Both the position numbers and the translations under genes were made by a program. The notes under the pieces were generated by a model, which worked only from the letters and a program-made list of their open reading frames with translations, had not been told where the DNA came from and made no database searches. Below are positions 55,285 through 64,000 of a stretch of 64,000 nt of DNA, in pieces. How positions within the stretch are numbered: position 1 is the stretch's first letter; every line of letters starts with the position of its first letter. This DNA comes from Planctomycetales bacterium (GTDB taxonomy: Bacteria > Planctomycetota > Phycisphaerae > SM23-33): assembly GCA_030612725.1 (NCBI GenBank), contig JAUWNJ010000017.1, positions 1 to 64,000 of the forward strand, read 5' to 3'.

Positions 55285-57062
55285 GACGAGGTTCTCCGTT
55301 GTACTTTCTGACGGCGCTGGCGTGAGGCGATCTGCCTGCGGATTTTCCGGGTTGACCAGTTCTGGAGTAGTCGCCAGTAGGGTTTGAAGTTGATTCGTCC
55401 GGTTCCGGGGCCTCGTAAGTATCCCAGGAGCATCCTCAGCCGGCCTGCGTGATTGACCACCGGGCATTCCAGCAGCGAGACGTTAAGCCTCATAAGTCCC
55501 CGAAACTGCTGTCGTCGGGTAACACGTCGGACACGATTGACGCCGTCCAGGTCCACCAGGATTGCTTCGGGCGGGTGGTCCCTGTGGTTGTCCCAGTGTA
55601 CCAGCAGGTTGGACGCCTTCAGGTCGCGGTGGGCGAATTTTTCCTCATGGAGTCGTCGCAGCAGTTGTCCAAGTTTCCGGAGCACCTGGCGGGCAAGGCG
55701 TCTTTTCTCGATGTGCGAACCGTCGGTTTGTTCGCTGTCGAGGTAGCGGTTGAGGAATTTATTGAGGTGCAGCCCGTGAACCTGTTCGGTAATCAGGATC
55801 GAATCGACCAGGAAGCCCCATCGTCGTTTTTCCATGGCTGCAAGGGGCAGGGCGGTGTAGATGTGGCGTCCCAGCAGTGCGTGTCCGAGGTGGAAACTTC
55901 GCAGCGACCTGCTTGGCCGGAAGAGGTCTGTTACCCACCTGACGGTGCGTTTCCGGCGGGGGCGTTTGACGTACACGTCAATATCTATGAGACCGACGCG
56001 AAGACGCCGCTTGACGATGTAACTACTGGCGGAATCTTTGATTATCCTGATGTCGTCGCTTCTGAAGAGTGCGTCCGGGTCGGCGAGCGCTTTGCTCCAG
56101 TCTTCTGTGGTGAAGGTATGTTCACAGATTTCGGAACCGGGAAGGCTGCGTTTGGACGCCAGTATCACATGTGTGCGCATTCCTGCGATGGACATGCGGG
56201 CGAAGTATCGGTTGGTTGCGAAGATTCGCCGGTCGCGCTGGGCATAAAGTCGTCGGGTGTGTCGGTTGGCGAACAATTCAATCAGGCGAATCCATCCCCG
56301 GAGCGTTCCTTCGGCCCCGGCGGCGCGGAGGTAGTGCCGGAGAAACCGAAGGCGCTGCGAGCGAGTGGTCCATAAGCGGCGGTCGTGGAAGAGTTGCGCG
56401 AGGTTGGCCGCCCGGCTTCGCCTGCTCAATTTACGTCGGCGAAGCATACGGTGCAGGTCCATCAGAACCAGTCCATCGAACCGACTGGCTGATGGATCGA
56501 CGGTGCGCACCAGCACGTTACCGCAGTGCAGGTCGCGGTGCAGGACTCCGCAGGCGTGCATTCGTCCGACGAGTTCAGCCAGGGCGATCGTAGCGGCGCG
56601 AATGTCGGTATTACCCGATGCTATCCGGTCGGCGTGCCACTTATCGGCGGGGACGGACGGCTCGATTCCCTCGCTTATCATCCATTCCGTACCGGTGCGA
56701 TTATATGTGGCCAGGACCTTTGGGACCGGTACGTTATTGGCTGAGAGGTAATTGCTGAATCGCATTTCGCAGCGTGTTTCTGATAGTCCGATGCGTCTTT
56801 GGAGGTGGTGCAGCAGCGACCGGCTGTGAAAATGCTTCAGGTACAGTACGCCGGTGGACTTTGACGCTTCGCGTCGATAAACGGTCCGCGAGACGTTGCG
56901 TTTTACCACCGACCAGCGGTCGCCGGACGGATCTCTCAGCAGCGGTTCGATTTGTTTCCGGGCATCGTCGTCGGTGAAGCGGACTGCACCGAGATCAATT
57001 CCGGCGAAAAGTTCCGAAGCGTCCGGTATGTCGTGTTTGGTGTTTGGCATCGGAGCCTTCAA
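55281..57062 (-). CDS. Protein with two WaaP/Kdo-kinase-like domains
   Basis: VLHRDLHCGNVLV ... VLMDLH and FAHRDLKASNLLV ... ILVDLDGV in one ORF. Confidence 0.8.
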   Translation of the reverse strand: MKAPMPNTKHDIPDASELFAGIDLGAVRFTDDDARKQIEPLLRDPSGDRWSVVKRNVSRTVYRREASKSTGVLYLKHFHSRSLLHHLQRRIGLSETRCEMRFSNYLSANNVPVPKVLATYNRTGTEWMISEGIEPSVPADKWHADRIASGNTDIRAATIALAELVGRMHACGVLHRDLHCGNVLVRTVDPSASRFDGLVLMDLHRMLRRRKLSRRSRAANLAQLFHDRRLWTTRSQRLRFLRHYLRAAGAEGTLRGWIRLIELFANRHTRRLYAQRDRRIFATNRYFARMSIAGMRTHVILASKRSLPGSEICEHTFTTEDWSKALADPDALFRSDDIRIIKDSASSYIVKRRLRVGLIDIDVYVKRPRRKRTVRWVTDLFRPSRSLRSFHLGHALLGRHIYTALPLAAMEKRRWGFLVDSILITEQVHGLHLNKFLNRYLDSEQTDGSHIEKRRLARQVLRKLGQLLRRLHEEKFAHRDLKASNLLVHWDNHRDHPPEAILVDLDGVNRVRRVTRRQQFRGLMRLNVSLLECPVVNHAGRLRMLLGYLRGPGTGRINFKPYWRLLQNWSTRKIRRQIASRQRRQKVQRRTSS

Positions 57063-57592
57063 TCAGACGGGGTTTTGTCCTCTATTATTTTCATCAAGGC
57101 CTGTGCGATTGCACGGGGCTTGTCGTTACGGACCAGAAATACGTTTTTTTCGTCTGCGAAGCGGCTCCTCGTTTCGGGCGTATCGCACACGATAACGGGC
57201 AGCCCGACCGACACCGCTTCGGACAGCAAACCGCTGGGTGTATCGTCCGCGTTGAGGAACATTGCTATATCCGCCGCCGCCAATAAGTCCGGCAGCGTCC
57301 ATTCCGGTCCGGAAAGCGTAACCTTATCGGCGAATCCGGTCATGCGTGCGAATTCGACGACGTCCCTTGCGTACTGACCGGTGTGCTGTCGGCAGGACCC
57401 TTCGGGAATAATTATATGCACCGGCACCTCGGCCATTTTCAGGATAGAGGCCGACCATACGGCGAATCGGTGCCCGCTTGTTCGATGCACGCAGCCCGGG
57501 GCGACGATAATCGTTTCGTCCGGTGCGATTTCAAGTCGTTCTCTGATGCGAGATTGCCCCAAAGCGTTATTGGTATTTGTTGCTGCAACCAT
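57059..57592 (-). CDS. GT-B glycosyltransferase C-terminal half (family 4-like)
   Basis: IVAPGCVHRTSGHRF.., LLAAADIAMFLNADDTPSGLLSEAVSVGLPVIVCDTPETR. Confidence 0.7.
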   Translation of the reverse strand: MVAATNTNNALGQSRIRERLEIAPDETIIVAPGCVHRTSGHRFAVWSASILKMAEVPVHIIIPEGSCRQHTGQYARDVVEFARMTGFADKVTLSGPEWTLPDLLAAADIAMFLNADDTPSGLLSEAVSVGLPVIVCDTPETRSRFADEKNVFLVRNDKPRAIAQALMKIIEDKTPSD

Positions 57593-57613
57593 AATGGAGT
57601 GTTCTGGTAAGCC

Positions 57614-58282
57614 TCATTGGATGGGAATCATCATGTCGGTTTCTTTTTTCTTTGGTCTGGCGCGTTCGACGTAACGCTTGTGGAACAGTCCGCAGATTTC
57701 CTCGGACATGCGTTCAGCCAGTTTGCGGGACAGTTCCGAGCCGTAGTATTCTGAAGAGTTTTCCGTCATCGGTTCGCCGACGCTGATCGGGAATCCATCT
57801 GATTCATCGGGCCAGATGCGTCCTTTATAGACGTCCACGACCTTGACTTTAACGGCGAGTTTTCCTCGCCATAGAGTATCGCCGGGATTGTCTTTTAGTG
57901 AAAATTTTTCGATTGAGACATAGATTACCAGGTCGGCGCCCACCTTGCGTCCGATTTTCAGGATACCCATGGAGTTGAAATCAATCTCGGCGTTACGCAG
58001 ATCGATCAGTCTGTTGTAGGGAATCGTCTCGGTGGCGAGCGAGTTCTGGATGAGCAATTCATTGACCTTTTCCGACATGATACGCTTGATGGGCGAATAG
58101 ACCATCGGGCATTTCAGATCATCGGGAAAGAGCAGGATGGTCTTGTTCTCCGGAAGGACGAACTTCGGCGGAACCTTTTCCTCTGGAAATAACATTGCCA
58201 AAATGGCTATAGGTAACTGGCATCCTGATAACAACGGTATCGCCGAGACCAGCAGCAGGAGATATATCTTTCGGATCATCAT
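57614..58282 (-). CDS. Lipoprotein, unknown
   Basis: Lipobox LLSGC; similar layout to neighbour. Confidence 0.65.
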   Translation of the reverse strand: MMIRKIYLLLLVSAIPLLSGCQLPIAILAMLFPEEKVPPKFVLPENKTILLFPDDLKCPMVYSPIKRIMSEKVNELLIQNSLATETIPYNRLIDLRNAEIDFNSMGILKIGRKVGADLVIYVSIEKFSLKDNPGDTLWRGKLAVKVKVVDVYKGRIWPDESDGFPISVGEPMTENSSEYYGSELSRKLAERMSEEICGLFHKRYVERARPKKKETDMMIPIQ

Positions 58283-58929
58283 TATGATTCCTTCGGCACC
58301 TTGTACTTGTAGAAGTTCTTTACCAGTTCCTCGGCGAACAGTCTTTCTGTCGGGATACGTATTACCGCATCGTGTTCGATGGGAACTCCCAGAGAGGAGC
58401 CCTTCGGATGGACGATGTAGAACGGTCCTGCCCGCCAGACGGGATTCTCGTCGCTGGTAGAAGATATCGCTGTTTTGTACAGGTTGACCTCGGCGGTGAT
58501 TCGCCCGCGCGCCAGGTGGATGCTTCCCGGTTCACGAGTCGAAAACTCCATCAGGGAAATCAGCATGACGTAATCAGCGCCGAAGACCTTGCATAGATTC
58601 TCCGGCGGTGTGGTGTCCCATCGCGGGTTCTCTGCCTGGTAACGAATGACCCTGCGGGCATCGACTACTTTGACGTTGCGAACATTCCTGCGGAGTTCCG
58701 CGCCGACCATGTCGGTGAGTTCCAGTTGGGCCATGTTGTAGTCCAACTGTATCTCCGGGCCGGCAAAAATAACCACGGCGACGGTCTTACCGGGAAGATC
58801 GCCGAACTTGGCCTCGATAGTCTTCATCGGAACCGGCGGTGCGAATACGTACATGAGCCAGTGAACAGTTTCGCATCCGGCGACGAAGGGCACCAACGAC
58901 AGAAAAATAATAAGCAGGCATTTTCGCAT
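58282..58929 (-). CDS. Lipoprotein, unknown, apparent paralogue of neighbour
   Basis: Lipobox FVAGC; FGADYVMLISLMEFSTREPGS vs VGADLVIYVSIEKFSLKDNPG. Confidence 0.65.
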   Translation of the reverse strand: MRKCLLIIFLSLVPFVAGCETVHWLMYVFAPPVPMKTIEAKFGDLPGKTVAVVIFAGPEIQLDYNMAQLELTDMVGAELRRNVRNVKVVDARRVIRYQAENPRWDTTPPENLCKVFGADYVMLISLMEFSTREPGSIHLARGRITAEVNLYKTAISSTSDENPVWRAGPFYIVHPKGSSLGVPIEHDAVIRIPTERLFAEELVKNFYKYKVPKES

Positions 58930-58951
58930 GATAACTCCTCTTGGCGGTGTG

Positions 58952-59446
58952 TCACGCAGGCAACGTACCGTTGGCTATGCCCCAGATCAGTTTCAACGCC
59001 CATCCCGTCGGGATGCCGATTATGAACGCCCAGACCCACCAGGACGGTTTACCGAGCCGGGAAAGGGTTTTCCGACCGGTTATAACCTCACGCAAAGCCG
59101 CCGAGAACAACACCACCAGTCCGGTGAAAAATATCACCCCAAACGGATGGCTAGTCAATGCCAGGACGAACCGTCCGTGCGCCATGGCCGAGAGCGAGGT
59201 AGTAAATCCACAAGTCGGACATGGGTATCCCGTCCGCACATAAAACGAGCACGTCGGCAATCCCAATTGCCGGTGCGTTCCGAGCCCGACCGATTCGGGA
59301 GCAAGCCATGTCGCCAGGGCGATTATGGTCCCGCAGCACATGGCCACTGTCAGACCTCGCACACGGAGGAAGGCTCGCGAATTCGCTGCTCCGGCCTGGG
59401 ATTCAGTCTCGATATAGCAGGCAGATTTTCCCATGATTACAGCCAT
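58952..59446 (-). CDS. DUF2752-like membrane protein
   Basis: GYPCPTCGFTTSLSAMAHGRFVLALTSHPFG. Confidence 0.8.
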   Translation of the reverse strand: MAVIMGKSACYIETESQAGAANSRAFLRVRGLTVAMCCGTIIALATWLAPESVGLGTHRQLGLPTCSFYVRTGYPCPTCGFTTSLSAMAHGRFVLALTSHPFGVIFFTGLVVLFSAALREVITGRKTLSRLGKPSWWVWAFIIGIPTGWALKLIWGIANGTLPA

Positions 59447-59534
59447 ACATCATAGGCCCGAAACACCCCCAACGTCAAGACTCCGGTAAATCCCCGATAG
59501 CGTCAAATGAGTATTTGACGAAATCGCAATTTGC

Positions 59535-60029
59535 GTGTATCATAGTGCATGGAGGTTGTCGCCTTTGGCGGGTAAGACTGACCCATCTCGAATGGCCTGT
59601 CGTGAGCAAAGTCGAAAGGCCTGCGTAATCGCGCTGTTACCGGCGGGCGCGGCGGAACGATTGAGCATGAATCTGGTTCGTGTCGGTAGCGGATACGAAG
59701 CCGCTGCCGAGTTGCTGTCCGGGCCTGTGTCGGCGCTGCTGGTGGACCTTGGAATGCTTCAGGCGGCACATGCCGGTCTGTTGAAACTGGCGACGGGGTT
59801 GAATGTTCCGGTAGTGGCGTTCGGTGCGGTGTCCGTCGCTCTGGACGGTGAGGACCTTGCCGGTGTGCGACTGGTCGGGGCTGAAGAGGTTCCGGAGACC
59901 CTGCGGGAAATTGTAGCCGGCGAAGCGGTGGACGAACCCCTTTCCGGTCGGTTTGTCGCCGAAGAATCGCCTCGCTTATTGAATAAGCCGCTAACCAGAG
60001 ACGAACTGGACGCACTTTTGAGAGACTGA
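59535..60029 (+). CDS. Receiver-like/unknown protein upstream of GGDEF
   Basis: SALLVDLGMLQAAHAGLLKLATGLNVPVVAFGAVS; start uncertain because of repeat near N-terminus. Confidence 0.45.
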   Translation: MYHSAWRLSPLAGKTDPSRMACREQSRKACVIALLPAGAAERLSMNLVRVGSGYEAAAELLSGPVSALLVDLGMLQAAHAGLLKLATGLNVPVVAFGAVSVALDGEDLAGVRLVGAEEVPETLREIVAGEAVDEPLSGRFVAEESPRLLNKPLTRDELDALLRD

Positions 60030-61237
60030 TGATCCAATCCGACGGTCAAATCCTGTTGCTTGCTTCCGACGAAATAGCCGGCGAGTTGGCGTCGGTGTCG
60101 GAGAAAGGCAGATTTCCACACTGTGCGGACCCGTATGACGCGATTGAAAAACTCGCTTCCCGGCAGTTCGATGCGGTGATGGTGTCGCGGGAGTACCCCG
60201 ATTTTGCAGGACTGGTTCGCGCGGTTCGCCGCCTGCAAAGTTCAACCAGGATTATCGCCCTGACGGGTCCGGCCGGGGAGGCTGACCTGCGAATGTCGCC
60301 TGCGGGCGATCTGGACGATTATTTCATCTATCCGCCGTCGGTGGAGGATTTGGAGAGTCTTTTTACAGGCCCGCGCGGTTCTGTCGATTCCGACGGAGCC
60401 GGACTGACGGCGACCGAGGTTGCCGACCTTGTCGATGCTGCCGGCGACATCGACGCTCTGGCAGAGCAGATCGCCCGCAGCGTCGGCAAATGGATTGGTC
60501 AGAAGGTTCACTTCTCCGACGCTGAAGACGACGGAGGCAAGCCGCTGTTGTTGCTGGATGCCGATCCGCCGAAGGTTCTTCTCTCTGACGGGGCGGGAGC
60601 GGTTCCCTCGTCGGCGCAGGCGAAACTGACTGCCCTTCAGGTTCTGGTCGGACCTTTATCGGCACAGGCCCGTCGGACCGAGGCGCTTCACAGGCTTGCG
60701 ATTACCGACCACCTCACCGGAGCCTATAACCGGCGATATTTCTATCACTTCGCCGATCAGATGCTGGAGCAGGCGGGTCCTGAACGGTTCAGGGTAACGC
60801 TGCTGTTGTATGACATCGACGATTTCAAGCGTTACAACGATACCTATGGTCACGCCGCCGGCGACGAGATACTCCGCGAGACCGTCGCGCTGATGAAGCA
60901 AACCACCCGGCAGCACGACATCGTCGCGAGGATCGGGGGAGATGAGTTCGCCGTTCTGTTCTGGGACTCCGAACCACCCCGCCGCCCCGACAGCCAACAT
61001 CCCGAAACCGCTCATGTCCTGGCCGAACGTTTTATCGAAGTGCTCGGACAGCACGAGTTTAAGTCCCTTGGCCCCGAAGCCAGGGGCGTATTGACTATTT
61101 CCGGCGGGCTTGCGACGTTTCCGTGGGACGGTAAAACCTGCCGGGAACTGCTCCGCCACGCCGACACCGCGCTACGCCAAGCCAAGACCACCGGAAAAAA
61201 CGCCATCCACATCATCGGGGAAGAAATCTCACGGTAG
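60029..61237 (+). CDS. Diguanylate cyclase (GGDEF)
   Basis: DHLTGAYNRRYF, DDFKRYNDTYGHAAGDEIL, RIGGDEFAVLF. Confidence 0.95.
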   Translation: MIQSDGQILLLASDEIAGELASVSEKGRFPHCADPYDAIEKLASRQFDAVMVSREYPDFAGLVRAVRRLQSSTRIIALTGPAGEADLRMSPAGDLDDYFIYPPSVEDLESLFTGPRGSVDSDGAGLTATEVADLVDAAGDIDALAEQIARSVGKWIGQKVHFSDAEDDGGKPLLLLDADPPKVLLSDGAGAVPSSAQAKLTALQVLVGPLSAQARRTEALHRLAITDHLTGAYNRRYFYHFADQMLEQAGPERFRVTLLLYDIDDFKRYNDTYGHAAGDEILRETVALMKQTTRQHDIVARIGGDEFAVLFWDSEPPRRPDSQHPETAHVLAERFIEVLGQHEFKSLGPEARGVLTISGGLATFPWDGKTCRELLRHADTALRQAKTTGKNAIHIIGEEISR

Positions 61238-61305
61238 TCTGTAGCACACAATTTATCGGGCATGGTGCTGCAGCCACGGTGTCCGAATAGATTGACTTAC
61301 CATTA

Positions 61306-61325
61306 ATAGGCCTATAACATATAGG
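61306..61325. promoter_or_regulatory. Overlapping palindromes, TA operator candidate
   Basis: ATAGGCCTAT and CCTATAacaTATAGG upstream of PIN gene. Confidence 0.55.
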
Positions 61326-61335
61326 TAGGGATTAA

Positions 61336-61812
61336 ATGATGCGTAGAATTCGCGTATATATCGACACGTCGGTATTTGGCGGAACACAGGACGATGAGTT
61401 TACCGAGGCCAGCAGGCGTTTTTTTCGGGACGTTCACACCGGGCAGTATGAAATCCTGCTTTCTGCGGAAGTTTATCGGGAATTGGAAAGTGCTCCTGAA
61501 CCTGTCCGTGAGGTTTGGAAGAATCTGCCACCGGAATATGTTGAGGATGTGCCGATTACACCTGAAGTTGAGTTGCTTGCACAGGCTTACATTGATGCAG
61601 GCATATTAACCCTATCTTCAGAGGGCGATGCCAGGCACGTTGCGGTGGCGGTAGTGGCCGAGGCGGATATAATTGTCAGTTGGAATTTCAAACATATTGT
61701 CAATCGTGGGCGAATTCATATGTACAACGCCGTAAATGTGCTAAAAGGCTATCGGCAGATCGAAATTTTCAGTCCGTTGGAGATGGGAGATGACGAAGAA
61801 GAAATCATTTGA
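61336..61812 (+). CDS. PIN-domain toxin-like protein
   Basis: RVYIDTSVFGG..., LLSAEVYRELE, GDARHVAVAVVAEADIIVSWNFKHI. Confidence 0.85.
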   Translation: MMRRIRVYIDTSVFGGTQDDEFTEASRRFFRDVHTGQYEILLSAEVYRELESAPEPVREVWKNLPPEYVEDVPITPEVELLAQAYIDAGILTLSSEGDARHVAVAVVAEADIIVSWNFKHIVNRGRIHMYNAVNVLKGYRQIEIFSPLEMGDDEEEII

Positions 61813-61984
61813 CTGCGTGGAAATGAAACGCAAGGCCCAGAAACGCTTGCAGTCTGAATACGAAGCACGAAAGGGCGAGTTTTCTTCGTATGCCGAATTT
61901 ATCACAGTTACGGCGTCCCGGTCGCCGGAAACTCATGCGTTTTTAGAAAAGGTTCGTCGCACCGGGAAAGCCGCTCACGCTTGA
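61790..61984 (+). CDS. Small basic protein overlapping PIN gene, candidate cognate partner
   Basis: MTKKKSFDCVEMKRKAQKRLQSEYEARKG; overlapping reading frames. Confidence 0.6.
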   Translation: MTKKKSFDCVEMKRKAQKRLQSEYEARKGEFSSYAEFITVTASRSPETHAFLEKVRRTGKAAHA

Positions 61985-62005
61985 GAACCTGTTTGCTTTC
62001 CACCG

Positions 62006-62569
62006 CTAGTCGGCGGTTTTGCTTGTCGGTTGGCTTGTCGGTTGCGTTGTCGGTGGGGGATCAACCAGTTTCGCCTTCAGTTCCAATAGCCTCCTGGCAC
62101 GCTCTGCCGGCGAGAGTTTCCGCAATGCCTGACGCTGCTCCGGCGTGAGCCGCGCGACGACCTTCTTCAACCACGACGCTCGCTTCAGGTAGGCACGCCG
62201 CTGCTTATCGGTGAGGCGGTAAAATTTTTCAGCGGCCTCCATGAGTTCAATCTGCTTTTTCCCGTCCTGCTTCAGGAAGGCGTAGTATCGTTCGCGGAGG
62301 CTGCGAAGTTCTTCGGGCTTCAGCGAACGCCAGATTTTCTTGTTCTGGTTCAGTTCGGCCACAAGCGTTCCGGCCCCCTTCATGTCCAAGGCCTGCTTGA
62401 ACATCAGTTGCCGGACGGTGCTTCCGGGAACCTTGCTCGGGTCGCGTTTCTGCTCCCGGCTGTCAGCGCGGGAAATCGACGCCGACAACGCCGCAGCCAG
62501 GGCGATAACGATTATGTATGCGGATCTCGACATCTCTGCGTTACATCTCCTCGGAATTATCAAGTTCAA
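62006..62569 (-). CDS. DUF3106-like secreted protein
   Basis: Signal peptide; RYYAFLKQDGKKQIELMEAAEKFYRLTDKQRRAYLKRASWLKKVVARLTPEQRQALRKLSPAERARRLLE. Confidence 0.6.
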   Translation of the reverse strand: MNLIIPRRCNAEMSRSAYIIVIALAAALSASISRADSREQKRDPSKVPGSTVRQLMFKQALDMKGAGTLVAELNQNKKIWRSLKPEELRSLRERYYAFLKQDGKKQIELMEAAEKFYRLTDKQRRAYLKRASWLKKVVARLTPEQRQALRKLSPAERARRLLELKAKLVDPPPTTQPTSQPTSKTAD

Positions 62570-63068
62570 TCAGGGCCGAGAGCGTCTCGGCATCCGCCAG
62601 GTCGCGGACCTGCTGGTATTGCGTTACTTCGTCATAATTGCGGAACAGTGTGAGATTTTGCACGATAAATTGGTCTTCAGCCGGAACGTCCTTCAATATC
62701 GCAGTCACTATTGACGCCACACCGCCGACGGAGGGTTGGCCTTCTGTTACGGGTTTTTTGTCCGGGCCGCCCAGTTGAAGCGCCACAATGATGCACGCAG
62801 CCGCCGCCAGCGGGGCGGCAATCCTCGCCACGCGAATCAGGCGACTCTTCCGACGGGCGGCTGAACGGACAATCCGGTCGGTCAAATCCCGCCGAGGACT
62901 GACCGGTTCGATAAGCCCCGCCAAACGGTCCACCGCGCCGAATTGCTCGAAGGCCTCCCGCCAGGCAGGGTCGGTTTCGACCAGTTCGGCGACGCGCCGG
63001 GCCTCATCCCCGGACAACTCGCCGTCCATCCACGCGACCAAATCCTCAATGTCTAATTTCCTGTCCAC
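62541..63068 (-). CDS. Anti-sigma factor-like membrane protein
   Basis: LVAWMDGELSGDEARRVAELVETDPAWREAFEQF; single TM. Confidence 0.8.
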   Translation of the reverse strand: MDRKLDIEDLVAWMDGELSGDEARRVAELVETDPAWREAFEQFGAVDRLAGLIEPVSPRRDLTDRIVRSAARRKSRLIRVARIAAPLAAAACIIVALQLGGPDKKPVTEGQPSVGGVASIVTAILKDVPAEDQFIVQNLTLFRNYDEVTQYQQVRDLADAETLSALIELDNSEEM

Positions 63069-63160
63069 TTTTGTTATTACCTATAAATTATAGCACGTAT
63101 GTCCCGCCCCGTTACGATAGGATCGGTGCTCATGCCACCCACTTAAACAACGCTCCTGTG

Positions 63161-63823
63161 TCAGGGATTCGGTAATTTTTTCAAAAAATCTTCACCCAGA
63201 TAACCGCGCAGTGCATCTCGCAGATTGCATCTTGCCCGCGAAAGCAGGCTTTTGACCGCCATTGTCGAACAGTCCATTATTTCGGCGATTTCGTTGTAAT
63301 TCAGGTGTTCATATTTGTTGAGGATGAAGGACGCTTTCTGGTTTTCCGGGAGGGTGGCGATGGCTTCGGTGATTTTCGCCTTGAGTTCCCTTATGTCGAG
63401 GTCGGCCGACGGAGCCGGAGCGTCGGTGTCGTGAATATCCCGCCGATGATGCGAACCGTCGTCGCTGTCGGGCAACTCCAGCGAAAAAATCCTGACCTTC
63501 TTGCGGGCGCGGATGGCGTTCAGGGCGACGTTCGTTGATACGCGATATAGCCAGGTGGTGAACTTCGCCATCGGTTTGTAACGATCCGCCGTCCGAAAAA
63601 CACGCAAAAATACCTCCTGCACCAGATCTTCTGCCTGGGCGTGATTCCCGATGATGCGGAAGACGACGGAATAGACCTTCTCTTGGTTGCGCTGGACGAT
63701 TTCACGGAACGCATCTTCCCTCCCTGCCTGGAATTCCAGCATGAGAGCGGCGTCCTTATCAACCCGACGGGTGGGGGCGTCGTTGGTCTCATCGGATTTT
63801 TTCGATTTCTTCCGAGGCTGCAT
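63161..63823 (-). CDS. ECF RNA polymerase sigma factor
   Basis: VFRIIGNHAQAEDLVQEVFLRVFRTADRYKPMAKFTTWLYRVSTNVALNAIRARKK; YNEIAEIMDCSTMAVKSLLSRARCNLRD. Confidence 0.95.
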   Translation of the reverse strand: MQPRKKSKKSDETNDAPTRRVDKDAALMLEFQAGREDAFREIVQRNQEKVYSVVFRIIGNHAQAEDLVQEVFLRVFRTADRYKPMAKFTTWLYRVSTNVALNAIRARKKVRIFSLELPDSDDGSHHRRDIHDTDAPAPSADLDIRELKAKITEAIATLPENQKASFILNKYEHLNYNEIAEIMDCSTMAVKSLLSRARCNLRDALRGYLGEDFLKKLPNP

Positions 63824-63865
63824 AAGGAATGGATTGTACTCAATGGCGAATCTGTTGCAATGCGC

Positions 63866-63962
63866 AGGGTGCCGTGGCCGCTGCGTTTGCGGCCACGCGG
63901 ATGCGCGAATGTTAACGTGGTCGCCCCCCAGGGGCAGGCAAACACCGCGACCACGGCACCCG
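63866..63962. repeat. Composite family F palindromic repeat
   Basis: agggtgccgtggccgctgcgtttgcggccac ... gcgaccacggcaccc. Confidence 0.8.
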
Positions 63963-64000
63963 GTTTTAGTTGTAGGCTGGGACGGAGCGAAGCGGAGTCC

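Overview
The window looks like a chromosomal segment of a Planctomycetes/Phycisphaerae-like bacterium (inferred from gene content: exosortase/PEP-CTERM, planctomycete-type prepilins, FAD oxidoreductases, ceramidase-like protein). Main blocks: (1) a decayed REP-associated tyrosine transposase (RAYT) remnant with REP arms at 1-391; (2) an exosortase/EPS operon (Wza-like, exosortase, EpsI-like, 1482-aa TPR, Wzc-like) at 940-11246; (3) tRNA-Thr(TGT) and tRNA-Tyr(GTA); (4) an accessory segment (13.3-22.4 kb) with tandem orphan membrane proteins, NikR, and a compact phage-like switch cassette: divergent S24/XRE repressor, small HTH protein, ABC-ATPase::GNAT fusion and a lone terminase large subunit, then an AT-rich island and a Fic protein; (5) housekeeping and envelope genes (HtrA-like pair, YidC, FtsK, TyrS, PurL/PurQ, SpoIIE phosphatase); (6) a PEP-CTERM protein behind a consensus sigma70 promoter; (7) toxin-antitoxin remnants (HicAB, MNT with truncated HEPN, PIN, second Fic); (8) an LPS/glycan kinase-transferase operon; (9) an ECF sigma/anti-sigma operon. 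The window is heavily seeded with several families of small palindromic repeats, some inside reading frames (purL, prepilin, orphan proteins) and one family that supplies stop codons of unrelated genes. The best candidate for an undescribed system is the 16.8-21.1 kb repressor / HTH / ABC-GNAT / terminase cassette. All product names come from motif reading by eye; no database search was run.
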